From assembly GCA_041744735.1 (NCBI GenBank), contig JBGTKH010000290.1, positions 1 to 10,057 of the forward strand: a stretch of 10,057 nucleotides of DNA. Direction: 5' to 3'. Position 1 is the first letter of the stretch; each line of letters starts with the position of its first letter. Source of the stretch: JBGTKH01 sp041744735. GTDB taxonomy: Bacteria > Planctomycetota > Planctomycetia > Pirellulales > Pirellulaceae. Both the position numbers and the translations under genes were made by a program. Below are positions 1-7,241 of the stretch, one piece after another. The notes under the pieces are model-generated. The model made no database searches. It saw nothing but the letters and a program-made list of their open reading frames with translations, and was not told the origin of the DNA.

Positions 1-162
1 GACGGAATGGAATTCATCGTTACCGCTGTGGATGAATTCGACCACGAATTGTCTCGTACGCGGCAGAACGCCAAGCTCATGGCCTTGCTGGACCAGCGAG
101 CGAAACAAACACACACGGTTCCGCTCGACGAAGTGAAACGCCGACTGGGGTTGAATAGTTGA
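1..162 (+). CDS. Small antitoxin-like protein, C-terminal part (5' end outside window)
   Basis: Frame 1 is open from the first base and ends at TGA 160-162, giving 53 residues. The tail has the form LDEVKRRLGL, a leucine/charged C-terminus often seen in small planctomycete and cyanobacterial antitoxin-like proteins; before it lies a polar, probably helical stretch (residues 15-37). An ATG at base 7 could be the true start (51 residues), but the frame stays open to the edge, so the start cannot be decided. The gene converges with the next one with a 46-bp gap, so there is no toxin gene directly downstream; if it belongs to a toxin-antitoxin pair, the partner must lie upstream, outside the window. 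No DNA-binding fold is clear in this fragment. The coding call is fair; the antitoxin role is an inference from the tail only. Confidence 0.5.
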   Translation, partial: DGMEFIVTAVDEFDHELSRTRQNAKLMALLDQRAKQTHTVPLDEVKRRLGLNS

Positions 163-208
163 GTTTCGGCAGTCGAGAAGGCACGTCACGGATTGAGCAT
201 CGAATGCG

Positions 209-2896
209 TTAGCGGATGGTTACAAAATCATTGTGATTCAAGAGCACGTGGACTAAATTCTCTCTCGCTCTTTGCTGTGGGTCGGCAGATGGTTTTACGG
301 CGCTGGCCGCACCGGACGTGAATGCGGTTAGGCCAGTTTTATCGGCGAGACGTTTTGTCTGTTCGGCAAGAAATGTCTCGCACTCGGTTTGCTCGTCGGT
401 CGTCGGCGGGCGGCCGAGGATGTGGTTGAAGGCGGCGATGACGAACGCGGCCGATGCGTTTGTCTCGGTTTTATGTGCAGCAAGTGAATCACTCAGCCTC
501 TTGGCCAACACGCGCGATTGAGCCAGTGCGAGCGGGCTGTTGGCTAACGCGAGGGCTTGTTGTGGAATCACGCTCTCCGAGCGGCGGTAGCATTCCTCGA
601 CGTTGGCGGCGTCGAACAGTTTCAGGAACGTCATCTGTTTTTCATAGGCGTGGCGGTAGTACAGGCTGCGGCGGTGCGTCGCCAGTCCGCTATCTTCCGA
701 CAACTCCGGGCCGCCCATCGTCGTGTCCAACTGGCCGGCGACGTGCAGCACACTGTCGCGCACGACCTCGGCCTCCATCCGCCGCGCATTCATGCGCCAC
801 AGCGAACGATTGTCGGGATCGATTCTCACGTTCTCGGCATGAGCTTGGTCGCTCGACGACTGCATTCGATAAGTGTTGCTGGTCACGATCATTCGATGGA
901 CGTGTTTCATGCTCCAGTTCTTGTCCATCAGTTCGACGGCCAGCCAATCGAGCAACTCCGGATGCGTTGGCGGCTGCCCGTTCAAACCGAATTCAAACAC
1001 ACTGCCGACCAGCGGCGTGCCGAAATGCCGAAGCCAAATGTGATTCACGGACACGCGAGCCGTCAGCGGGTTCTGTTTGTCGGCGATCCAGCGAGCGAGC
1101 GCCGCGCGGCGACCGCTGCTGGTTGTGGGATACATCGGGCCGAGCGGCGAATACTTGTCCGCCGGCTTGTCCAATGCGTCGTGAGCCTCTTCCAGCTTCT
1201 TGCGCGCGGCAGCGAGCTGTTTTTCGGCGGCGGCAAAAGCATCGGCGGCTTTCTTGTCATCGGGTGATATTTCTGTGGCGGACTTCGCATTGGTCAGCGA
1301 TTGCTCGGCGCGGAGCGATTCTTCCTCGGCCTTGCGGCAAGCCGACTCGCGTTCAGCTTGTGCGGCCGAGCGGCGCAGTTGGCTGGCATTTTCTTTGGGT
1401 GGCGTGGCGAAGCGAGCGATGTCAGCTTCGATGCGAGCCCGCACGGCGACCAAGTCCGCGGTGGCCGATGCCAAGACTTTCTCCGCGAGCGCGACCGCGT
1501 CTTGCTTCGGGCTTTCCACTTGTTTGGCTTGAGCCAACGCGGTCTCGGCTTTCGTCACATCCGCCGCGGCCTTGTCGAGCGTCTCTTGCTGCACGAACGG
1601 CCGTAGCGACGGATAGTAGGCGGTTGGCGGAAGTGAAACAGGTATCACGGCCAACTCGATTCCAAAAACCGTCGGCAGGCCCGGCCCGAACGCTTGCTCT
1701 TTGTCCGGCCGCCGCTCGTCCCCGCGAACGAACAGGTAGGTGGGCGTCTGTGTGTCGGCATCGTACGCTCGCGGCAAACCGTCTTTGGTCGTGTCTTCCA
1801 CGCCGGGCACGCGGTCGGTGCGGACATTGTGTGGTTCGAAGAACGCGCGGAAGCGAAAGTAATCTTGCTGCGAGATCGGATCGTACATGTGATCGTGGCA
1901 ACGGGCACAACCAAACGTGACTCCCAAGAACGCCTTCGATGTGTGATCGATCGTGTTGTCCAGCCACGCATGTCGATTGAATTTGTACCAGTTGCGAACC
2001 AGGAAGCCGGTGGCCCGCAGTGCGTCGTGATCGTCGGGTGCGATTTCATCGGCGGCCAGCATCTCCAGCACCATGCGGTCGTAGCCTTTGTCCTCGTTCA
2101 GCGATTGGACGATCCAATCCCGCCAGCGCCAGATGTGCGGCTGGCTGTTGCGGATCTCCTGTTTGTAGCCCGACCAATCGCTGTACCGCCACACGTCCAT
2201 CCAATGCCGGCCCCAGCGTTCGCCGTAATGCGGACTGTCGAGCAGCCGATTCACCGCTGCGACGTCGGCCGCGTCCGACTCGTCGGCCAGGAACGCCTGC
2301 ATTTCTTCGGGCGTCGGCGGCAAACCAATTAGATCGAGATAGACGCGCCGCAGCCACACGTGTTTCGGCGCTGCGGGCACGGGCGTCAAGTTGCGCTGTT
2401 GATGTTGGTCAGCGACAAAGGCGTCGATCGGATTAAGCACCCACTGGCCATTGGCGACTTTCGGAACCGGCGGCCGCGCGGGCTGGCGGAAGGCCCAATG
2501 AACGGGTTCAGCAGTCGCGCCCGCCGTGAGCGGCGACTTTGCGCCTTGGTCAATCCAGCGGCGCAAAACGTCGATCTCCTTGGCGGTCAGCGGCTCGCCT
2601 TCCGGCGGCATCTGCAGCAGATCGCTGCCGGTGACCGCCTGAAACAACAGACTCTCGCGACTGCTGCCCGGCACGATCGCCGGACCGCTCTCGCCGCCCT
2701 TCATGATTGCAGCGACGCTGTCCAGCCGAAAGCCGCTCTCCTGCTTCACCGAGCTATGGCAGCGAAAGCAGCGTTTCACCAGAATCGGTTTCACGTCGCG
2801 AGCGAATTCGGCTTGTTCGGCCGTTTCGTTTTCGGCCGCTGCCAGCCCATTCGAACATGCCAGCAGCGCGAACGAGAAAATGAAAAGCCTTGTCAT
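209..2896 (-). CDS. Secreted PSC1–DUF1549–DUF1553 planctomycete cytochrome-like protein
   Basis: The chosen start, ATG at 2896, gives 895 residues beginning with a signal peptide (MTRLFIFSFALLACSNGLAAA), so the protein is exported. The frame is open up to 2971, but that 25-residue extension would spoil the signal peptide and overlaps a likely promoter. Domains in order: planctomycete cytochrome c (PSC1) with a CFRCH heme-type motif at residues 43-47 and MPP shortly after; DUF1549 at about 151-360 with a second CxxCH (CARCH, 330-334); an alanine/glutamate/lysine-rich coiled coil at about 438-571; and DUF1553 from about 595 to 860, ending in the family-typical NHNDFVTIR. Such proteins are very numerous in planctomycetes and are usually paired with a DUF1501 gene; none is next to it here. 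Heme binding is inferred from the motifs. The molecular role is unknown; links to polysaccharide or sulfatase use are only proposed for the family. Confidence 0.93.
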   Translation of the reverse strand: MTRLFIFSFALLACSNGLAAAENETAEQAEFARDVKPILVKRCFRCHSSVKQESGFRLDSVAAIMKGGESGPAIVPGSSRESLLFQAVTGSDLLQMPPEGEPLTAKEIDVLRRWIDQGAKSPLTAGATAEPVHWAFRQPARPPVPKVANGQWVLNPIDAFVADQHQQRNLTPVPAAPKHVWLRRVYLDLIGLPPTPEEMQAFLADESDAADVAAVNRLLDSPHYGERWGRHWMDVWRYSDWSGYKQEIRNSQPHIWRWRDWIVQSLNEDKGYDRMVLEMLAADEIAPDDHDALRATGFLVRNWYKFNRHAWLDNTIDHTSKAFLGVTFGCARCHDHMYDPISQQDYFRFRAFFEPHNVRTDRVPGVEDTTKDGLPRAYDADTQTPTYLFVRGDERRPDKEQAFGPGLPTVFGIELAVIPVSLPPTAYYPSLRPFVQQETLDKAAADVTKAETALAQAKQVESPKQDAVALAEKVLASATADLVAVRARIEADIARFATPPKENASQLRRSAAQAERESACRKAEEESLRAEQSLTNAKSATEISPDDKKAADAFAAAEKQLAAARKKLEEAHDALDKPADKYSPLGPMYPTTSSGRRAALARWIADKQNPLTARVSVNHIWLRHFGTPLVGSVFEFGLNGQPPTHPELLDWLAVELMDKNWSMKHVHRMIVTSNTYRMQSSSDQAHAENVRIDPDNRSLWRMNARRMEAEVVRDSVLHVAGQLDTTMGGPELSEDSGLATHRRSLYYRHAYEKQMTFLKLFDAANVEECYRRSESVIPQQALALANSPLALAQSRVLAKRLSDSLAAHKTETNASAAFVIAAFNHILGRPPTTDEQTECETFLAEQTKRLADKTGLTAFTSGAASAVKPSADPQQRARENLVHVLLNHNDFVTIR

Positions 2897-2959
2897 GGCC
2901 GGTACCGTCTGGGAATGAAGACCGGTGGTGGGTGGAAATCGAGCCCGTGGGCAGGGCTT

Positions 2960-2989
2960 ATGATACATCAAGCGACGTGCATCGGTCTA
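2960..2989 (-). promoter_or_regulatory. Possible sigma70-like promoter for the PSC1 gene
   Basis: Read on the minus strand, TAGACC (2984-2989) is followed after 18 bp by TATCAT (2960-2965). These match the -35 and -10 consensus at 4 and 5 of 6 positions. Transcription would begin near 2953, leaving a leader of about 57 nt before the ATG at 2896. A short hairpin (AGCCC/GGGCT, 2942-2958, 7-nt loop) would lie at the very start of that leader. Planctomycete promoters are poorly characterised, so this is tentative. Confidence 0.35.
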
Positions 2990-3025
2990 CTATCTGATGA
3001 AGCTAACCGCGACGATCATTGACAT

Positions 3026-4192
3026 CTACCGCTCGAGCGATTCGAACTGCTGGCGGTCGCCCACTTTGACTTTGACGGACACGGATTTGCCGTCGCGGAA
3101 GAGCAGCACGTCGACCTCATGGCCGACGGGTGTCAGGCTGACCCGGTTGATCAGGTGGTTGTCGTCGTCGATCCGCGCGCCGTCGAATTCCAGGATTACG
3201 TCGCCGGCTCGCAGATCCGCGATTTCAGCGGGCGACTTGGGCGTGATGCCGATGACGCTGGCCCCGTACAGGCGCGGCAAACCGAGCCGGGTGGCGGTTT
3301 CAAGACCGAACTTCGAATCGAGCCGCACGCCCAGATAGGCACGCGACACACTGCCACGTTCGACAAGCTGCGTGGCGATCAGCATCACCAGGTTGATGGG
3401 AATCGAGAAACCGATCCCTTCGTTGCCGCCGGAACTACTGGCGATGGCCGTGTTGATGCCGACCACTTCACCGCGCAGATTCATCAGCGGGCCGCCGCTG
3501 TTACCCGGATTGATGGCCGCGTCGGTCTGCAGGAAGTCTTGGAAACGCACGCCGTCGTCACCTAGTTGCAAGTCACGCCGTCCTTTGGCACTGATGATGC
3601 CGAAGGTAACCGAATGGCTCAGCCCGAACGGGCTGCCGACAGCCAACACAAAGTCGCCAATGTCCAGCTTGCTGCTGTCACCCAGTCGGGCCGCGGTCAA
3701 ACTTGGCGCCGCGACGGACATCACGGCCACGTCCGTGCCGATGTCGGACCAAACCTTGGTCGGATAAATCTGGCGGCCGTCGGCCAGCTTGATGCGGATC
3801 ATGTTCAGCGCCGAGTTCTTGATCACGTGGCGGTTTGTCAAGACGTAGAATTTGTCTTGATGCTGAATGATGACGCCGGAACCGGCTTCCTCGATGGGCT
3901 TCTTGCGGGCGCTAGGAAAGCTGCCTTCCTCGGTCTTTTCGGCTTCGATGTGCACGACGGTCGGCTTAACGATTTGCACGACCTTGCGGAGCAGCGCCCC
4001 TTGTCGTTCGAGGGCCGCGACCTCTTGCGCCAAGTCCTGATAGAGCTGATCGCGCGTCGCCGATGCCGGCTGCGCGGTGACCACTTGGGCACGAACGGCC
4101 GTCGCGCCCGCTCCCGCCAACGTCCATATCAAAAACAAAGCGACCGCCGATACTGGCAGTCGCGTTGCGCTGAAAGATCGATGCTGAACCAT
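3026..4192 (-). CDS. HtrA/Deg-type S1C serine protease with one PDZ domain
   Basis: This 388-residue protein is a periplasmic or envelope protein-quality-control protease. Residues 1-35 form a signal peptide or membrane anchor (hydrophobic 14-32, ending ATAVRA). The trypsin-like domain has the full catalytic triad: His122 in TNRHVI, Asp154 in GTDVAVM, and Ser232 in GNSGGPL, with the usual QTDAAINPG before the serine. A single C-terminal PDZ domain (about 284-378; AYLGVRL, SPAEIADLRAGDVIL) would bind exposed C-termini of substrates or regulate the protease. One PDZ makes it DegS-like in architecture rather than DegP-like. The ATG at 4192 is preceded by a weak AGGCAGGG ribosome site. The DksA-like gene ends 76 bp upstream on the same strand, so the two may be co-transcribed. 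The family call is secure; the exact paralogue (DegP, DegQ or DegS) is not assigned. Confidence 0.96.
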   Translation of the reverse strand: MVQHRSFSATRLPVSAVALFLIWTLAGAGATAVRAQVVTAQPASATRDQLYQDLAQEVAALERQGALLRKVVQIVKPTVVHIEAEKTEEGSFPSARKKPIEEAGSGVIIQHQDKFYVLTNRHVIKNSALNMIRIKLADGRQIYPTKVWSDIGTDVAVMSVAAPSLTAARLGDSSKLDIGDFVLAVGSPFGLSHSVTFGIISAKGRRDLQLGDDGVRFQDFLQTDAAINPGNSGGPLMNLRGEVVGINTAIASSSGGNEGIGFSIPINLVMLIATQLVERGSVSRAYLGVRLDSKFGLETATRLGLPRLYGASVIGITPKSPAEIADLRAGDVILEFDGARIDDDNHLINRVSLTPVGHEVDVLLFRDGKSVSVKVKVGDRQQFESLER

Positions 4193-4268
4193 TCGCCGTG
4201 CACCCTGCCTTCAAAGCTTGCGATGACGGCGCGAGCCAGCCAAGCGACACGCGCCGGCCATCATGTTG

Positions 4269-4715
4269 TTACGAAACATCCAACTCGATGTCGCTGAACT
4301 TCACGTCCGCATCCGAACCCATGTCGATCAAGCGTCCCCAGTCGGCGGACGTGCCGCTGCCGCCGCCGCGTTTTTCATTCTCACGCTGGCATTGGATGCA
4401 CATCGTCGCGTAAGGCAACGCCTGCAGTCGGGCCAGCGGAATATTGGTATCGCAGCCTTCGCAGATGCCATACTCGCCAGCGCGCAGGCGCTCCAAAGCG
4501 TTTTCGATGTTGGACAGTTCGCGGCTTTCCACCTCGGCCAATTGCGAGCTAATTTCGTCCTGCGCCGAATCCAACGCCGCGTCGACAACGTCGCCCGCGG
4601 TCTGTTCGCGCAGTTCCTTCAGCAAACTCAGGTCGCCCGCCAGGGCCTTGCGCAGCGCGTCGCGCCGCCGAATGAGCACTTGGTGCAGGGTCTTGATTGC
4701 GTCTTTACGTGCCAT
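4269..4715 (-). CDS. TraR/DksA-family zinc-finger transcription regulator
   Basis: A 148-residue protein of the DksA/TraR family, which enters the secondary channel of RNA polymerase and, usually with ppGpp, changes initiation at rRNA and amino-acid promoters. The N-terminal half (about 5-80) is an alpha-helical coiled coil; its tip carries D42-V-V-D45-A-A47, matching the DxxDxA tip motif needed for DksA activity in E. coli. The four-cysteine zinc finger is at Cys85, Cys88 (CEGC), Cys106 and Cys109 (CIQC), so it is the canonical zinc form. A glycine-rich linker (117-121) and an acidic tail (about 125-148) follow. The ATG at 4715 is chosen over the upstream in-frame codon at 4745 because a GGGAAGG ribosome site lies about 8 nt before it. 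HtrA follows 76 bp downstream on the same strand. The family is clear; true DksA function is inferred from the tip residues. Confidence 0.93.
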   Translation of the reverse strand: MARKDAIKTLHQVLIRRRDALRKALAGDLSLLKELREQTAGDVVDAALDSAQDEISSQLAEVESRELSNIENALERLRAGEYGICEGCDTNIPLARLQALPYATMCIQCQRENEKRGGGSGTSADWGRLIDMGSDADVKFSDIELDVS

Positions 4716-5265
4716 GACTGTCACCTTCCCAGCTCGATGCGACAAAGCAGAAGCTGTTCCAGGGCTCCCGCATTCACGCCGCCATCGAACGTCATAAGGA
4801 ATTATTGCCTCGTTCTCGTTACTCTAGATCCAGTACGCGGACGCAACGGCCGGTGCAAGCCGTGCGCCGCAACCAAAATATAGTACGCACGTAGGCGATA
4901 GGCGGATACAAATTCACGTTCGTTCGAGATGATCCCACGGCGGCCTGAGTCATCGACCGTAAGTCATTATCAGGTTTCCGGTTGTGGCTCCTTGCGAGCA
5001 CGCTTACCAAACCTATTCCGGCTTACGTATTTTTCGCCATCGGACACTTGCCACGTGCGAAACCGCTGCCTGCCGAGGGCTACTCGGCAAGCCCGCAAAA
5101 CCATTGCCGTCTTTTGCTTTGGGATAATCGGCAGATTGAGCGCAGAGATACAGCCGTTCTACCAACAAACCGGCAAATTGTGCGTGAGCTCACGGCAACT
5201 GGCAAAGGCAACGACGCACTTGAGTTCGGGAGCCTCGCCCTACCTACAAATGTTGCAAGCTCGAT
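4716..5265. other. Gene-free stretch of 550 bp with one strong hairpin
   Basis: No convincing gene is seen here. Open frames on both strands have unlikely protein composition (many Arg, Cys and Ser), and the longest runs antisense into the zinc-ribbon gene. The AT content appears somewhat higher than in the flanking genes. The clearest structure is the 7-bp perfect hairpin at 5071-5089. The stretch upstream of the DksA-like gene (4716-4900) should hold its promoter; the best I can find on the minus strand is a weak TTGCAC, 17-bp gap, TACTGG. No tRNA or intrinsic terminator was recognised. Confidence 0.5.
5071..5089. repeat. Perfect 7-bp inverted repeat (hairpin) in gene-free region
   Basis: TGCCGAG (5071-5077) and CTCGGCA (5083-5089) are exact reverse complements around a 5-nt loop GGCTA. 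The stem is GC-rich and should be stable on either strand. No T-run follows on either side, so it does not look like a Rho-independent terminator. It could be part of a small RNA, a dispersed palindrome, or an operator. Confidence 0.5.
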
Positions 5266-5499
5266 TCAGACACCCGCGCGCCGACCGCAAAGCGGACAAA
5301 GCGTTGGTTGCACGCCATCCGGATTGGACGCCGGCTCATCAGAGCGAATGGCTTTCGTTTCACGATGACCGCAATCGGGGCACTTGTGTTCCCACGAGTC
5401 GATGCGCAGGTCGTCGCTCTCGAAACGATTGTATTTGCAGACGAGTGCCGCACTGCCGCATTTGGGACAACCGCCGATGGTGGTCTGTTCGCGAGGCAT
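5266..5499 (-). CDS. Small zinc-ribbon protein of unknown function
   Basis: A 77-residue soluble protein with three CxxC knuckles: Cys11/Cys14 (CPKC), Cys40/Cys43 (CPDC) and Cys68/Cys71 (CPLC), plus a lone Cys21. The first two pairs are spaced like a four-cysteine zinc ribbon; the third, four residues from the conserved-looking end CGRRAGV, may make half of a second site or a dimer contact. A basic/polar linker (44-66) separates them. The ATG at 5499 is chosen; a GTG at 5511 would add four residues, and neither has a clear ribosome site. It stands alone, with a 146-bp gap upstream holding a palindromic repeat and the 550-bp gene-free stretch downstream. I do not recognise a named family; zinc binding is inferred from the cysteines. 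The cysteine pattern makes a chance frame unlikely. Confidence 0.72.
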   Translation of the reverse strand: MPREQTTIGGCPKCGSAALVCKYNRFESDDLRIDSWEHKCPDCGHRETKAIRSDEPASNPDGVQPTLCPLCGRRAGV

Positions 5500-5542
5500 G
5501 TCAGAAGTCACAGGCTAGAAATTACAGATCAGAATGTGATGT

Positions 5543-5605
5543 GTAGCTGAAGTCGTGAGACTTCAGGCGGTATTGGAAAGGCCGAACTCTCACGAGTTCA
5601 GCTAC
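5543..5605. repeat. 63-bp double-hairpin palindromic repeat
   Basis: The ends GTAGCTGAA (5543-5551) and TTCAGCTAC (5597-5605) are perfect inverted copies, and the two arms stay about 85% complementary for about 26 bp. Each arm also folds by itself: GAAGTC/GACTTC (5549-5564, loop GTGA) and GAACTC/GAGTTC (5584-5599, loop TCAC). The two arms differ by a swapped G/C at matching places on both sides of each inner stem, so both inner hairpins remain perfect. It lies between the zinc-ribbon and isomerase genes. This resembles the small dispersed palindromes common between planctomycete genes; only this copy is in the window. Confidence 0.75.
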
Positions 5606-5645
5606 GAGTGCGTTTAGCGATGATTTGTACGAGACATCTCAAGCA

Positions 5646-6659
5646 TCAAAAGCCGCGAGCGGCGCGGACGTCGTCGAAGTCGCGGAGGTGATAGCCAATG
5701 CCAACGTAATCGAGCACGCGGCATAGCCCACGCAGCGCGGTGTACATGCCGTCGGGTCCGCTGAAGCCGCCGAATTGCCCGCCGCCTTTGACATGCGGCT
5801 CCAAATCCAAAAACACACCGGGAATGCCGCGCCGTTTCAGCTTCCGCTGGAGTTTGGGAATCAACTCTGCAAAATCGCGCAGGATACGTTCGTGGCCGCT
5901 GTCGCCGATGTCGGCCGGGACGAAGTGCTTCAGCGCTTCCTCGTCCACGTGATCAGTACGTTTCACTAGATGCGGATGACGATAATCCTTGATGTGCATC
6001 CAACCCATGCCGGGCTTCATCGCCACGTACTGCAGATAAACCTCTTCCGGCGAGCAGCCTTGTGTGACGATGTTCCCGGCGTCGAAGATCAGCACCAGCG
6101 CGGGATGATTCACCTGCCGATGAATCTCGCCCAGCAGTTGGCCGCTTTGTCCGACCAGGTTCGCCTCCACTTCCAATCCGAACGTCAGATCGCTGCGATG
6201 GCAGGTCTCGGCGATTTGTCCCAACTGATCGATCACCTGCGGCAGATGTTCGCGCGCGTCCGTGCCGCGCGGGTGATAAAAGGAAAAACCGCGGATCAGC
6301 TTCGTCTCGAACGCATGCGCCAACTCGCACACCTTGTGGACGTCCTTGGCCAAATACTTGTCAAACGCCACATAGCGGTTCTTCGTGCCGTCGTCGACGT
6401 CCAGCAACTTCACCTTGCCGATCGGCGAACCGATCGACGACACGTTGACATCGTACTCGTCCTCCATGTGCCGCAGCTTGGCGATCTCCGACATCGTCAG
6501 ATCCATCACGTTCTTCACGCCGTTGCCGGCATCGATGAAGCGGATGGTGTAGTATTGCAAGCCCAGCGCGGCGAAGGCGGAAAACTGCTGCTCCGCAGTC
6601 TTCTGATTAGCGGCCTCGTCGGCAAAGCCGCTCAGGATGACCGTCGGTTGTTCAGCCAT
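5646..6659 (-). CDS. Sugar phosphate isomerase/epimerase-like TIM-barrel protein
   Basis: A 337-residue cytoplasmic protein of the xylose-isomerase-like TIM-barrel superfamily (AP endonuclease 2 fold), whose members isomerise or epimerise sugars and related polyols using a divalent metal. Likely metal ligands are Glu163 or Glu165 (GLEVEAN), Asp193 (FDAGN), His222 (MHIKDY) and Glu287 (LDLEPHVKGGGQFGG); all occur at the right places along the barrel. There is no signal peptide. The ATG at 6659 begins MAEQPTVILSGFADEA, with the first beta strand directly after, so it is the natural start; only a weak ribosome site is visible. The end YHLRDFDDVRAARGF looks complete. The membrane-protein gene lies 93 bp upstream on the same strand, with a hairpin in between. 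The substrate cannot be told from sequence; the superfamily call is firm. Confidence 0.93.
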   Translation of the reverse strand: MAEQPTVILSGFADEAANQKTAEQQFSAFAALGLQYYTIRFIDAGNGVKNVMDLTMSEIAKLRHMEDEYDVNVSSIGSPIGKVKLLDVDDGTKNRYVAFDKYLAKDVHKVCELAHAFETKLIRGFSFYHPRGTDAREHLPQVIDQLGQIAETCHRSDLTFGLEVEANLVGQSGQLLGEIHRQVNHPALVLIFDAGNIVTQGCSPEEVYLQYVAMKPGMGWMHIKDYRHPHLVKRTDHVDEEALKHFVPADIGDSGHERILRDFAELIPKLQRKLKRRGIPGVFLDLEPHVKGGGQFGGFSGPDGMYTALRGLCRVLDYVGIGYHLRDFDDVRAARGF

Positions 6660-6693
6660 GAATCGGTCCGTTATCTGTCCGTTGTCGGATGGA

Positions 6694-6720
6694 ATGCTGT
6701 TTCGAGGCGGCTAACAGCAT
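6694..6720. repeat. 8-bp perfect inverted repeat between membrane-protein and isomerase genes
   Basis: ATGCTGTT (6694-6701) and AACAGCAT (6713-6720) are exact inverted copies separated by 11 bp. The pair lies 35 bp before the isomerase start and 32 bp after the stop of the membrane-protein gene. It lacks a T-run, so a terminator is doubtful. The two half-sites, with centres about 19 bp apart, would also suit a dimeric regulator's operator for the isomerase gene. Confidence 0.45.
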
Positions 6721-6752
6721 GGAGACAAACGCCGCGGAATTCAAGGGGCCGC

Positions 6753-7205
6753 TTAACGAAACGCCGAGCGAACCTGCTGGTCGCTGAGCACCATCAGCGC
6801 CCAAATGCCGAACGGAATTCCCAGCAGAAGGCAGGGTGCGAAGAGCGGAACGATGGCTAAAACGGCCGCCGCCTTTGCCAACCCATAGCCGGTCAGTTTT
6901 CGCATCTTCAGACTACCCACGAAGATCATGCCGTTGGCGACAGCGATGAGAACGGGCACGACAATTTTCATCGTAGTTTTCATCGCTGGGTTGCCACCGC
7001 TCACCGCTTCGATCTCCATTCCGGTCGCCAGCATGGCCAGTTGTAATGCCAAAAAGAGCACTGCGAACGCGATCCCGAACATGGAGATCACAGCCAGAGC
7101 CAACGCGGGCGTCTTCAATCTTGCGGCGGCGCGCCGGCGAGCCTCGTCGTCGACCGTCGCGGCGTTTCCCTTCAAGGGCCGCGATGTGGCGGAATTCGGA
7201 TCCAT
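6753..7205 (-). CDS. Small multi-pass membrane protein of unknown function
   Basis: The ATG at 7205 gives 150 residues. It is preferred to an upstream in-frame TTG at 7223 because a perfect AAGGAG ribosome site sits 6 nt before it. The N-terminus (1-35) is hydrophilic and basic. Three or four hydrophobic segments follow: about 36-60, 79-99, and a long one at 113-143 that may fold as two (a break at APC). The end, GIPFGIWALMVLSDQQVRSAFR, resembles a C-terminal motif that I associate with planctomycete small membrane proteins of unknown role. queF ends only 36 bp upstream on the same strand, so the two are probably co-transcribed, though no functional link to queuosine is evident. I do not assign a function. 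Confidence 0.82.
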   Translation of the reverse strand: MDPNSATSRPLKGNAATVDDEARRRAAARLKTPALALAVISMFGIAFAVLFLALQLAMLATGMEIEAVSGGNPAMKTTMKIVVPVLIAVANGMIFVGSLKMRKLTGYGLAKAAAVLAIVPLFAPCLLLGIPFGIWALMVLSDQQVRSAFR

Positions 7206-7241
7206 TGGTGACTCCTTTCCCAAATTGCTCGAAACGGCATC

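Noticed and set aside
454..1920. 488-codon plus-strand frame opposite the PSC1 gene
   Set aside because: Long antisense frames are common in GC-rich genes; the composition is arginine- and serine-rich and low-complexity, while the minus strand has clear domains.
2897..2971. N-terminal extension of the PSC1 protein from ATG 2971
   Set aside because: It places 25 proline/histidine-rich residues ahead of a good signal peptide and overlaps the likely promoter.
4228..4255. GGCGCG/CGCGCC inverted repeat between the DksA-like and HtrA genes as a terminator
   Set aside because: The 6-bp stem has a 16-nt loop and no T-run; this is easily met by chance in GC-rich DNA.
4915..4945. GTTCGAGAT resembling a tRNA T-loop
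   Set aside because: No acceptor, D-arm or anticodon stem could be formed around it.
4929..5546. 205-codon plus-strand open frame
   Set aside because: It is antisense to the zinc-ribbon gene over its second half, is rich in Arg, Cys and Ser, and has no recognisable motif or ribosome site.
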